From: SHVZ01 sp044223515
GTDB taxonomy: Bacteria > Pseudomonadota > Alphaproteobacteria > SHVZ01
Assembly (NCBI GenBank): GCA_044223515.1
Contig: JBGALV010000101.1
Span: forward strand, 1 to 16,616
Direction: 5' to 3'
DNA: 16,616 nt
Positions 7,026-16,616 of the stretch are shown in pieces (the first letter of the stretch is position 1; each line of letters starts with the position of its first letter). The position numbers and the translations under genes were made by a program. The notes under the pieces were generated by a model. That model was given only the letters and a program-made list of their open reading frames with translations, made no database searches and was not told the origin of the DNA.

Positions 7026-7469
7026 ATGGCGACCGTCCGCGGCTGCGAGGTGCCGGAGGACCGTCTCTACGAACCGGACCAGCTTCTTTGGTACCGCGCC
7101 CGCGCGGATGGGCTGGTCGAGGTCGGCATCACCCAGATCGCGGTGTCGATGGTGAGGCGGATCATCGCGATCACGCCGAAGCGCCACAATCGCCCGATCG
7201 AGGCGAACCAGGCGGTCGCGGTGGTGGAGTCGGGCAAGCGCGTCGCCTCGGCCCGCACGCCGTTCCCCGCCTTCGTGGTCGAGAGCAACGAGGACCTGCT
7301 GGACCATCCGGACCGGGTGAACCGCGATCCGTACGGAACCTGGGTGGTTCTTCTCCGCTACGACGACTGGGAAGCGGTGAAGGCCAAGCTGCTGCCGGCG
7401 GCGGATGCCGTCGTCGCCTTCGAGCAGCGCATGGCCGAAGAGAATTTCCGGGGCTGCGAGGCGCCTTAG
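7026..7469 (+). CDS. GcvH-like lipoyl-carrier protein, LbpA-type
   Basis: This 147-residue protein has the lipoyl (H-protein) fold. VVESGKRVASARTPF (residues 67-80) aligns with the lipoylation loop of GcvH (VES-K-A), making Lys71 the lipoyl lysine. VNRDPYGTWVVLLR (98-111) matches the conserved H-protein segment. Much of the rest departs from glycine cleavage H protein, and no gcvT or gcvP is nearby. With a DsrE protein immediately upstream and a two-domain lipoate ligase divergent, it fits LbpA, the lipoate-binding protein that carries sulfur intermediates in the sHdr pathway. It is unusual in having a matching RGCE-x-P motif at both ends (Cys7 and Cys144). The ATG at 7026 follows the dsrE stop by 2 nt. 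The last 4 nt overlap the convergent ABC ATPase gene. The LbpA call is an inference from motif and context. Confidence 0.8.
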   Translation: MATVRGCEVPEDRLYEPDQLLWYRARADGLVEVGITQIAVSMVRRIIAITPKRHNRPIEANQAVAVVESGKRVASARTPFPAFVVESNEDLLDHPDRVNRDPYGTWVVLLRYDDWEAVKAKLLPAADAVVAFEQRMAEENFRGCEAP

Positions 7470-8518
7470 AGCTTGCCTGGGAAGTGGCAGGCGGCGCGGT
7501 GGCCGGAGCGATGCTCGGCGAGCGGCGGCTCGATCTCAGCGCAGATGCCCTGCGCGATCGGGCAGCGGGTGCGGAAGCGGCAGCCCGAAGGCGGGGAGAC
7601 CGGGCTTGGCGGCTCGCCCGTGAGGCGGATCTGCTCGCGCCGGCGTTCGACCGCGACGTCGGGGATCGGCGCCGCCGAGATCAGCGAGCGCGTGTAGGGG
7701 TGCAGCGGCTCGGCGAAGAGATCGCGCGCGGTCGCGACTTCCATCACCTTGCCGAGATAGAGCACGACGATGTGGTCGGATACCTGCCGCACGACCGCGA
7801 GGTCGTGCGCGATGAAAAGGAACGTCAGGCCGAGGCGCTGCTGCAATCCCACGAACAGGTTGATGATCTGCGCCCGGATGTTCACGTCCAGCGCCGAGAT
7901 CGGCTCGTCGGCGATGATCAGCTCCGGCTCGACCGCGAGCGCGCGGGCGGTGCCGATGCGCTGGCGCTGGCCGCCGGAGAACTCGTGCGGATAGCGTTCG
8001 GCGGCACGGGTGGGCAATCCCACCAGTTCCAGCAGCTCGCCGACCTTGGCCCTGGCCTCGGCCTGGTTTGAAACGAGCTTATGGAAGCGGAGCGGCTCTT
8101 CCAGGATCTGGCCGACCGTCATGCGCGGGTTCAGTGACGCATACGGATCCTGAAAGATCATCTGGATGCGCCGGCGGAGCGGGCGGAGCACCGAGCCGGG
8201 CGCAGTTGCGAGATCTACGTCGCCGAAGCGGATCGAGCCTGCCGTCGGCTTCTGGATGCGGGTGATCAGGCGCGCGATCGTCGACTTGCCCGATCCCGAC
8301 TCGCCGACCAGGCCGACGGTCTCGCCGCGCTTTATGTCGAGGTCGATGCCGTCGACTGCGCGCACGACCTTCTTCGGCCCGAAGAACGTCTCGCCGCGTA
8401 GCGGGTAGTGCTTCACCACGTTGCGAAGCTCGAGCATCGGCCGCGTCTCGGCGGCGGCCGGGGCGGCGACGCCGGCGGCCACGGCCGGCTTCAGCAGCGT
8501 CTCGCCGGCTTGAGTCAC
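7466..8518 (-). CDS. dppF: Peptide/nickel-type ABC transporter ATPase, DppF/OppF-like
   Basis: This cytoplasmic ATPase is one of a pair that powers a peptide-type importer. In the 350-residue reading from GTG 8518 it has Walker A GESGSGKS (72-79), the Q-loop segment IFQDPYASLNP, signature FSGGQRQR (180-187), Walker B LIIADEP (200-206) and switch histidine AHD (237-239). An oligopeptide-type C-terminal extension has four cysteines (313, 319, 326, 344). The GTG start overlaps the dppD stop as GTGA. The first 27 residues are an Ala/Pro-rich stretch, and family homology begins at MLELRNVV (ATG 8437), so 8437 is an alternative start. The same frame is open upstream into a DppD-like tail, so the protein may once have been the second half of a fusion. 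Substrate is not predictable. Confidence 0.9.
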   Translation of the reverse strand: MTQAGETLLKPAVAAGVAAPAAAETRPMLELRNVVKHYPLRGETFFGPKKVVRAVDGIDLDIKRGETVGLVGESGSGKSTIARLITRIQKPTAGSIRFGDVDLATAPGSVLRPLRRRIQMIFQDPYASLNPRMTVGQILEEPLRFHKLVSNQAEARAKVGELLELVGLPTRAAERYPHEFSGGQRQRIGTARALAVEPELIIADEPISALDVNIRAQIINLFVGLQQRLGLTFLFIAHDLAVVRQVSDHIVVLYLGKVMEVATARDLFAEPLHPYTRSLISAAPIPDVAVERRREQIRLTGEPPSPVSPPSGCRFRTRCPIAQGICAEIEPPLAEHRSGHRAACHFPGKL

Positions 8519-9441
8519 CCAGCAGCGCGCCTTGCGAGCATCGGAGACCGGCAGTAGCTCCGGGTGCTCGCCGCACTTCGGAATCGCGAAGGGGCAGCGC
8601 GGACGGAAACGGCAGCCTTCCGGTGGCTTGGTCGGATCGGGCGGGGCGCCTTCGACACGGCGTTTAGCAGCGCCCAGGTGTAGGGATGGCGCGGATCGGC
8701 CAGCAGCTGCTCGGCAGGACCTTCCTCGACGACCTCGCCCGCATACATCACCAGCACGCGCTCGCAGACGTTGGCGATGACGCCGAGGTCGTGGCTGATG
8801 AGCAGGACGGCGGTGCCGAACTCGCGATTGAGAACCTTCAGGAGGTCGAGGATCTGCGCCTGGATGGTGACGTCGAGCGCCGTGGTCGGCTCGTCGGCGA
8901 TCAGCAGGCTCGGGTTGTTGGCGAAGCCCATCGCCAGCATCACACGCTGGCGCATGCCCCCGGAGAACTCGTGCGGATAGCCGTTCACCGCGCGGCTCGG
9001 CGCGTTGATGCCCATCCGCGCCAGGAGGTCGATGCCGTGCTTCAGCGCCTCGCCCTGGTTGAGCTTGCCATGCGCCAGCATGCCTTCGGTGAGCTGGCGC
9101 GAGATGCGCAGCACCGGGTTCAGCGAGGTCAGCGGATCCTGGAAGATCATTGCGATCTCGCCGCCGCGGAGCTTCCTGATCTCCTCCTCGCTCAGGCTGG
9201 CGAGATCCTTGCCGCGGAAGTCGATGCGGCTGCCTTCGCCGAGGCGGGCGTTGTCGGCGAGCAGGCGGAGGATCGAGAGCGCGGTCACGCTCTTGCCGGA
9301 TCCGGACTCGCCGACGATGCCGACGGTCTCGCCCGGCTTCATGTCGAAGCTGACGCCGTCGACGGCGCGGACCGGACCGCCATCGGTCAGGAACTCGGTC
9401 CGGAGGTTCCGGACCTCGAGCAGAGGCTGGCTGTCGCTCAT
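8515..9441 (-). CDS. dppD: Peptide/nickel-type ABC transporter ATPase, DppD-like, with frameshifted C-terminus
   Basis: This is the first ATPase of the importer. Read as a single frame it has 308 residues, with Walker A GESGSGKS (44-51), IFQDPLTSLNP, signature FSGGMRQR (159-166), Walker B LLIADEPTTALD (179-190) and switch SHD (216-218). Homology stops after HPYTWALLNAV (residue 262). The last 46 residues are an Arg/Ser/Ala-rich string unlike any DppD. The true family tail, with CRFRPRCPFAIPKC, is found in the -1 frame at 8656-8519. About 15-20 residues that normally lie between the two parts are missing, which suggests a small frame-breaking deletion or a sequence error. The nucleotide-binding core is intact, so partial function is possible. 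The start is the ATG of an ATGA overlap with dppC. Confidence 0.85.
   Translation of the reverse strand: MSDSQPLLEVRNLRTEFLTDGGPVRAVDGVSFDMKPGETVGIVGESGSGKSVTALSILRLLADNARLGEGSRIDFRGKDLASLSEEEIRKLRGGEIAMIFQDPLTSLNPVLRISRQLTEGMLAHGKLNQGEALKHGIDLLARMGINAPSRAVNGYPHEFSGGMRQRVMLAMGFANNPSLLIADEPTTALDVTIQAQILDLLKVLNREFGTAVLLISHDLGVIANVCERVLVMYAGEVVEEGPAEQLLADPRHPYTWALLNAVSKAPRPIRPSHRKAAVSVRAAPSRFRSAASTRSYCRSPMLARRAAG
8519..8656 (-). pseudogene. Detached DppD C-terminal tail in the -1 frame
   Basis: In this frame the minus strand reads VEGAPPDPTKPPEGC, then CRFRPRC, PFAIPKC and ARKARCW, the Cys-rich C-terminal region of DppD/OppD. In some family members these cysteines hold a 4Fe-4S cluster. It lacks its own start and continues with no stop through 8518 into dppF. 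It would be translated only after a -1 shift near 8656 or if the sequence is corrected. Confidence 0.75.
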
Positions 9442-10304
9442 CGGCGGCGCGACTTCGGATCGAGCCAGTCGCGGACGCCGTCGCCGAGGAAGTTGAACCC
9501 GACCACGACCGAGAGGATCGCGAGGCCCGGGAACGTCGCGACCCACCACTGGTCGACCAGCTCGCGGCCCTCGGAGACCATGGCGCCCCATTCCGGCATC
9601 GGCGGGATGACGCCCAATCCTAAGAAGGAGAGGCCGGCGAAGGTGATGATCGCCTGGCCGACGTCGAGCGTGACCAGCACGACCAGAGGGCCGACCGCGT
9701 TCGGCACGATGTGGCGGAAGAGGATGCGGCCCGAGCCGTAGCCCATGACCACCGCGGCCTCGACGTATTCCTGCGAGCGCTGCACCAGCACGAGGCTGCG
9801 GGCGAGGCGCGCGAACTTCGGCCACCAGACGATCAGCATCGCGATCATGGTGTTGCGGACGCCGATGCCGAGCGCGGCGGCGATCGCCATCGCCAGGATG
9901 ATCGGCGGGAAGCAGAGGACGAGGTCGGTTGCCCGCATCATCAGCTCTTCCGCCTTGCCGCCGGCATAGGCGGCGATGCCGCCGATCACCACGCCGAGCG
10001 CCGCGCCGATCGCGACGACGACGATGCCCGCGAACAGCGAGATCCGGCTGCCCCACAGGAGACGCGAGAGCACGTCGCGCCCGAGCGCGTCGGTGCCGAG
10101 CCAGTGCTGGGCCGAAGGCGGCAGGAGGCGCTTGGTTACGTCCACGGCCTCGAACGGGTAGGGCGCGATCACCGGCGCGAAGACCGCGATCAGGATCCAA
10201 AGGACTACGATCGCCGCGCCGAAGGCGGCGAGCCCGTAGCGCCGGCGCCAGCGGCCCCAGCGCCCGGCGGCCCAGGCGGCGGCTTCGTCGGAGACAGCGG
10301 TCAT
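9438..10304 (-). CDS. dppC: Peptide/nickel-type ABC transporter permease, DppC-like
   Basis: This 288-residue inner-membrane permease pairs with DppB to form the channel. The N-terminal segment (about 24-46) is the first membrane helix, followed by the family-specific motif LGTDALGRDVLSRLLWG (69-85). Further hydrophobic helices lie at about 88-112, 130-150, 200-232 and 250-275. The cytoplasmic coupling (EAA) loop is EYVEAAVVMGYGSGRILFRH (179-198), which contacts the ATPases. The gene starts one base before the dppB stop ends, with no gap, and overlaps dppD by 4 nt (ATGA), so the operon order is dppA-B-C-D-F. Length is normal for the family. Start ATG 10304. Confidence 0.93.
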   Translation of the reverse strand: MTAVSDEAAAWAAGRWGRWRRRYGLAAFGAAIVVLWILIAVFAPVIAPYPFEAVDVTKRLLPPSAQHWLGTDALGRDVLSRLLWGSRISLFAGIVVVAIGAALGVVIGGIAAYAGGKAEELMMRATDLVLCFPPIILAMAIAAALGIGVRNTMIAMLIVWWPKFARLARSLVLVQRSQEYVEAAVVMGYGSGRILFRHIVPNAVGPLVVLVTLDVGQAIITFAGLSFLGLGVIPPMPEWGAMVSEGRELVDQWWVATFPGLAILSVVVGFNFLGDGVRDWLDPKSRRR

Positions 10305-11327
10305 CTATTCCGCCCGCTCGCGCGCGACCCGGGGGTCGAGCATCGCGTAGGAGAGATCGGTCAAGAGGTTGATCACGAGGTAGACGACCGCGACCACCAG
10401 CGTGATCCCCATGATGCCGGGGAAGTCGAGCGCGACCGCGCTCCGGAACGTATACCGGCCGAGGCCGGGCCAGGAGAAGATCGTCTCGGTCATCACCGCA
10501 CCCGTGAGCAGCACGGCGTAGGCGAGGCCGCCCAAGGTCACCACCGGGATCAGCGCGTTCGGCAGCAGGTGGCCAATGACGATCTTGCGTTCAGGCAGCC
10601 CCTTGGCGCGGGCGACGCGGACATAGTCCTGGGTCATCGCCTCCAGCATCGAGGCGCGCGTCGTTCGCGTGATGAGGCCGAGCGTGCCGGAGGCGAGCAC
10701 GATCGAGGGCAGGATCAGGTGGCCGGCGGCATTGCGCCAGGCCTCCCAGTCGCCGGCGATCGCGGCATCGATTAGGTAGAGGCCGGTCACCGACGGCGGC
10801 GACATCACGCTGAGATCGATGCGGCCGGGGCCGGGCGCGATCTGCAGGCCGCCGTAGAACAGCGCCAGCATGATGAAGGCGAGCCAGAATGTGGGCGAGG
10901 AGACGCCGGCGAGCGAGATGAAGCGCGCGAAATTGTCGATCCACGTATCGCGGCGGATGGCGGCGAGCACGCCGAGCGGAATGCCGACGATCAGCGACAG
11001 CAGGAACGAGATGGTCGCGAGCTCGACCGTCGCCGGCGCATATTGCCTTATGTCGTCGAGCACCGGGCGCTGGGTCGAGATCGAGACGCCGAGGTCGCCG
11101 TTGAAGATCCCCTTGAGGAAGATCCAGTACTGCTGCCAGAGCGGCAGGTCGAGGCCCCAGCGGGCGCGATACCGCGCGACCATCTGGGGATCGGAGGCGG
11201 CGAGATCGCCGAGCTGGGCCAGCACCGGGTCGCCCGGCACCTGGTTGGCGATCAGGAAGACGACGAGCGTCGCCAGCAGGGCCATGACGGCCATGCCGGC
11301 GACGCGCATCATCAGATAACGGAACAC
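10305..11327 (-). CDS. dppB: Peptide/nickel-type ABC transporter permease, DppB-like
   Basis: This 340-residue inner-membrane permease has an N-terminal helix at about 8-28, followed by the typical PGDPV motif (31-35). A periplasmic segment includes RWGLDLPLWQQYWIFLKG (56-73) and the GDLGVS motif (77-82). Several further helices follow. The EAA coupling loop is EAMTQDYVRVARAKGLPERK (229-248), followed by LPNALIPVV. The start is GTG at 11327, which gives the usual MFRYLMMR-type N-terminus; no better ATG lies upstream, and the ribosome site is weak. It begins 26 nt after dppA and abuts dppC. Length is typical. Confidence 0.92.
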   Translation of the reverse strand: MFRYLMMRVAGMAVMALLATLVVFLIANQVPGDPVLAQLGDLAASDPQMVARYRARWGLDLPLWQQYWIFLKGIFNGDLGVSISTQRPVLDDIRQYAPATVELATISFLLSLIVGIPLGVLAAIRRDTWIDNFARFISLAGVSSPTFWLAFIMLALFYGGLQIAPGPGRIDLSVMSPPSVTGLYLIDAAIAGDWEAWRNAAGHLILPSIVLASGTLGLITRTTRASMLEAMTQDYVRVARAKGLPERKIVIGHLLPNALIPVVTLGGLAYAVLLTGAVMTETIFSWPGLGRYTFRSAVALDFPGIMGITLVVAVVYLVINLLTDLSYAMLDPRVARERAE

Positions 11328-11353
11328 CTTATGTCGTGCGTATCAGCCGGCTC

Positions 11354-12943
11354 TCAGGACGCCGGCTTGATCTGCGCCAGTTCCATCTTCCAGACGTTCG
11401 GCGTGAGCTTCACGTCCTTGACGTTCTTGTGCACGGCGACGCGATAGATCGGCTGCATCAGCGTGATGTAGTTGGCGTTGTCGACCAGGATGCGCTGGTA
11501 CTTCTCGTAGATCGCCTTCTGCTTGGCGACATCGTTCTCGGCCGCGCCCTGCGAGACGAGGTCGAGGAGCTCCTGCGAGGGCTTCCAGCCCATGCGGACC
11601 GCGACGCGCTGCACCGAGGCACCGGTCCACAGGTACGGGTTCGGCGACGGCGAGTTCCACGGTGCGATGGTCGCCTGGCTCTTGGCGCCGTTGAACTGGG
11701 CGCGCCAGTTCACGTTGTCCATCGGCTTCAGCGTCATCTTGATGCCGACGCGCGCGAGGTCCGACTGAACCTTCTGCGTCATCAGCTGGTAGGAGGTCGA
11801 GAAGTACGCGGCGTTCGGATAGATCAGCTCGAACTCGAAGCCGTTCGGCACGCCGGCGGCGGCCAGGAGGGCCTTCGCCTTGGTCAGGTCTTCCTTCCAG
11901 CCGAACTCCTTGGTCTGCTCGGCCGAGGTGCCGGCGATGCCGTTCGGCAGGAAGTTCGGCGAGCGCTCGGCGAAGCCGCCGACCAGGCCCTTGATCAGCC
12001 CGTCGTAGTCGATCGCGGCAGCGACCGCCTGGCGGGCTTCCTTCTTGGCCAGCGTCGCGTTCATCTCCGGGTTGCTGGTCATCATGAAGTAGAGCGTGTC
12101 GGTCGATCCGCCCTGGATCACGCTGACGTCGGCATTGCCCTTGAGGCTGTCGAGCTGCTCGGCCGAGAGGTTCATCGCGATGTCGACGTCGCCGCGGCGG
12201 ACCGCCAGCAGCTGTGCCGCGCCGTCGGCGATGTGACGGACGATGACGCGCTCGAACTCGGCGGGCGTGCCCCAGTAGTTGGGGTTCTTCTGCATGGTGA
12301 CGCTGACGTTCCGCTCCCACCCGACCATGCGGTACGGGCCGGTGCCGGCCGAGTTCATGTTGAACCAGGTGGTCGCCTTGTCGGACTGGTCGGCGCCGGG
12401 CTCGGAGACCGCGCCCTGGGCCTTGGCCATCTTCGCCGAGTAGATGCCGAAGGACGGCGCGGTGAGGTCGAGGAGCAGCGGCTCCTTCGGATTCTTCATC
12501 GCGATCTCGACCGTCATCGGGTCGACGATCGTGACCGCGCCCATGTTCGAGGCATAGGTGGCCGGCTGGTCCTTCACGTTGACCAGGCGGTCGAGCGAGA
12601 ACTTCACGTCCTCGGCGGTGAGCGGGTCGCCGTTCCAGAACTTGACGCCCGGGCGCAGCGTGAAGCGCCAGGCGGCGCCGTTGTTGACCAGGGTCCAGGC
12701 CGTGGCGAGCGACGGCTTCACGTTGACGAGGTCGTCGGTCGACAGCGTGAGCAGCGTGTCGGTGACCGCGCCCATGGTGAGCGGCGGGGTGAGGTCGGCC
12801 GAACGCGCCGGGTCGTAGTTGCGGCCGTCGGAGATGTCGAGGCCGACGACCAGCGTGGTCTTCTTCTGGGCGTAGGCGGGGAGCGCCAGGACGGCCGCGA
12901 TGGCCGTGGTGCTGCAAAGCCAGACGAGCGTGTTCCGAATCAT
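11354..12943 (-). CDS. dppA: Extracellular solute-binding protein, family 5 (peptide/nickel type)
   Basis: This 529-residue periplasmic binding protein delivers substrate to DppBC. From ATG 12943 it has a Sec signal peptide with cleavage predicted after AYA (residue 25). The mature part shows family 5 features: a WRFTLRPGVKFWNGDPLTAEDVKF-type block (the hallmark of SBP family 5), GTGPYRMVGWERN, then a C-terminal lobe with LLAAAGVPNGFEFELIYPN. A longer frame upstream to 13021 lacks a signal at its N-terminus, so the internal ATG is preferred; GAGGGA lies about 10 nt upstream. It is the first gene of the dpp operon. Dipeptides, oligopeptides, glutathione or a metal complex are all possible ligands, and the symbol marks homology only. 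Confidence 0.9.
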   Translation of the reverse strand: MIRNTLVWLCSTTAIAAVLALPAYAQKKTTLVVGLDISDGRNYDPARSADLTPPLTMGAVTDTLLTLSTDDLVNVKPSLATAWTLVNNGAAWRFTLRPGVKFWNGDPLTAEDVKFSLDRLVNVKDQPATYASNMGAVTIVDPMTVEIAMKNPKEPLLLDLTAPSFGIYSAKMAKAQGAVSEPGADQSDKATTWFNMNSAGTGPYRMVGWERNVSVTMQKNPNYWGTPAEFERVIVRHIADGAAQLLAVRRGDVDIAMNLSAEQLDSLKGNADVSVIQGGSTDTLYFMMTSNPEMNATLAKKEARQAVAAAIDYDGLIKGLVGGFAERSPNFLPNGIAGTSAEQTKEFGWKEDLTKAKALLAAAGVPNGFEFELIYPNAAYFSTSYQLMTQKVQSDLARVGIKMTLKPMDNVNWRAQFNGAKSQATIAPWNSPSPNPYLWTGASVQRVAVRMGWKPSQELLDLVSQGAAENDVAKQKAIYEKYQRILVDNANYITLMQPIYRVAVHKNVKDVKLTPNVWKMELAQIKPAS

Positions 12944-13029
12944 GGTGTCGGTCCCTCGGGATCGGAGAAGCGGGCGATCGGAGCTTCGTTCCGGCCGGGG
13001 AGGGGCCATGCGAAACACCATCGGCGGGG

Positions 13030-13058
13030 ATCGTGCGGGGTACCCCTAACCCGGTCAA
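13030..13058 (-). promoter_or_regulatory. Putative dppA promoter
   Basis: On the minus strand TTGACC (13058-13053) and CACGAT (13035-13030) are separated by 17 nt. The spacer contains the perfect palindrome GGGGTACCCC (13037-13046), a possible operator. A transcript from here would have a leader of about 80 nt before the dppA ATG. The -10 match is moderate. Confidence 0.35.
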
Positions 13059-13073
13059 GCCACAGCGAAAAAC

Positions 13074-13100
13074 GCCTGAACCTCTGCTCGAATTTCAGGC
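13074..13100. repeat. Inverted repeat in the dppA-recA intergenic region
   Basis: GCCTGAA (13074-13080) and TTCAGGC (13094-13100) form a perfect 7-bp inverted repeat, 13 nt apart, upstream of the recA promoter-like boxes. It could be an operator for either divergent gene; the binding protein is not recognised. Confidence 0.35.
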
Positions 13101-13106
13101 AAAGCC

Positions 13107-13161
13107 CGAGAACAAAACAGGAAATTTTCCGCTTGCAGGCCGAGAACAAAATAGGCACGAT
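13107..13161 (+). promoter_or_regulatory. Putative recA promoter with two LexA-like repeat copies
   Basis: TTGCAG (13133-13138) and CACGAT (13156-13161) are 17 nt apart. Two near-identical 15-mers, CGAGAACAAAACAGG (13107-13121) and CGAGAACAAAATAGG (13141-13155), lie 34 nt apart, the second inside the promoter spacer. Each contains GAAC followed seven bases later by GAAA or GCAC, decayed versions of the alphaproteobacterial LexA box GAAC-N7-GAAC. SOS control of recA is therefore likely, though neither box is perfect. Confidence 0.5.
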
Positions 13162-13211
13162 CGCCTCCGTTGCGCCGCTCCGGGCGCCATGGCAAGAGGG
13201 GTCTCCAACCG

Positions 13212-14276
<1,065 letters not shown>

Positions 14277-14305
14277 CCGGCGGCCGATTAAGAGGTCGAG
14301 CGCGA

Positions 14306-14354
14306 GACGCGGCGGCCGGGCTCCTTTTGGACGGGGAGCCTGGACCGCCGCGTC
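14306..14354 (+). terminator. Strong GC hairpin between recA and alaS, probable recA transcription end
   Basis: GACGCGGCGG (14306-14315) pairs perfectly with CCGCCGCGTC (14345-14354). Inside, GGCTCC (14319-14324) pairs with GGAGCC (14335-14340) around a 10-nt loop. The total is 16 pairs with one small internal loop, starting 29 nt after the recA stop. Only CCATTT follows, with no real T-run, so it may be a weak or Rho-assisted terminator or an RNA-stabilising element. The rest of 14277-14490 holds a short CGCCTA repeat but no gene. Confidence 0.55.
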
Positions 14355-14490
14355 CCATTTCCAGGGACTCCTCGGGGATGTCGCCGAAAGGCGCCTAGAC
14401 ACGCCTAAAGCCTGCGGATAGAAGCATTTCCCCGGGTTTGCCGGTCATTCCGACCGCGTCCGGGCGCATTTCCGCTCAAGGGCCCGTGTC

Positions 14491-16616
<2,126 letters not shown>

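Noticed and set aside
7026..7469. Glycine cleavage system H protein
   Set aside because: The lipoyl loop fits, but the rest diverges, terminal cysteines are present, no gcvT or gcvP is near, and the neighbours are a DsrE protein and a dedicated-looking lipoate ligase.
8630..8670. Programmed -1 frameshift in dppD
   Set aside because: No slippery heptamer or downstream stimulatory structure is evident, and residues normally found at the join are missing, which points to a deletion or sequence error instead.

Overview
The window is GC-rich and tightly packed, and it reads as an alphaproteobacterial chromosome. The evidence is the recA-alaS gene order, the GC-biased codon use, a direct-repeat GAAC-type LexA-like motif ahead of recA, and the high similarity of RecA and AlaRS to that class. 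No tRNA, rRNA, insertion sequence or CRISPR array was seen. Both edge genes are cut by the window: fdhE on the left and alaS on the right.

Region 1 (1-5436, minus strand) is a formate dehydrogenase operon, fdoG-fdoH-fdoI-fdhE. It encodes an FDH-N/FDH-O type enzyme: a Tat-exported molybdenum or tungsten catalytic subunit, a subunit with four 4Fe-4S sites, a cytochrome b membrane subunit and the maturation factor FdhE. The catalytic subunit is interrupted by an in-frame TGA at codon 197, exactly where FDH selenocysteine sits, followed by a recognisable bacterial SECIS hairpin. It is therefore one 1023-residue selenoprotein, not two genes.

Region 2 (5528-7469) is the most distinctive part. A two-domain lipoate-protein ligase homologue (minus strand) is divergent, across only 44 bp, from a DsrE-family sulfur-carrier protein and a GcvH-like lipoyl-carrier protein (plus strand). 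The carrier keeps the lipoyl-lysine motif (Lys71) but otherwise resembles LbpA of the sulfur-oxidising sHdr-LbpA pathway more than glycine cleavage H protein. No sHdr gene is in the window. The trio looks like a compact lipoate-based sulfur-handling module beside a selenoprotein formate dehydrogenase.

Region 3 (7466-13058, minus strand) is a complete peptide/nickel-type ABC importer operon, dppA-B-C-D-F: binding protein, two permeases and two ATPases. dppD has lost the correct frame near its end. The homologous Cys-rich tail is present in the -1 frame and runs without a stop into dppF, so the locus looks like a damaged or separated DppD-DppF fusion, or a sequence error.

Region 4 (13074-16616, plus strand) holds recA and the first 708 codons of alaS. 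Between dppA and recA lie divergent promoter-like elements and two copies of a GAAC-containing repeat. A strong GC hairpin separates recA from alaS.
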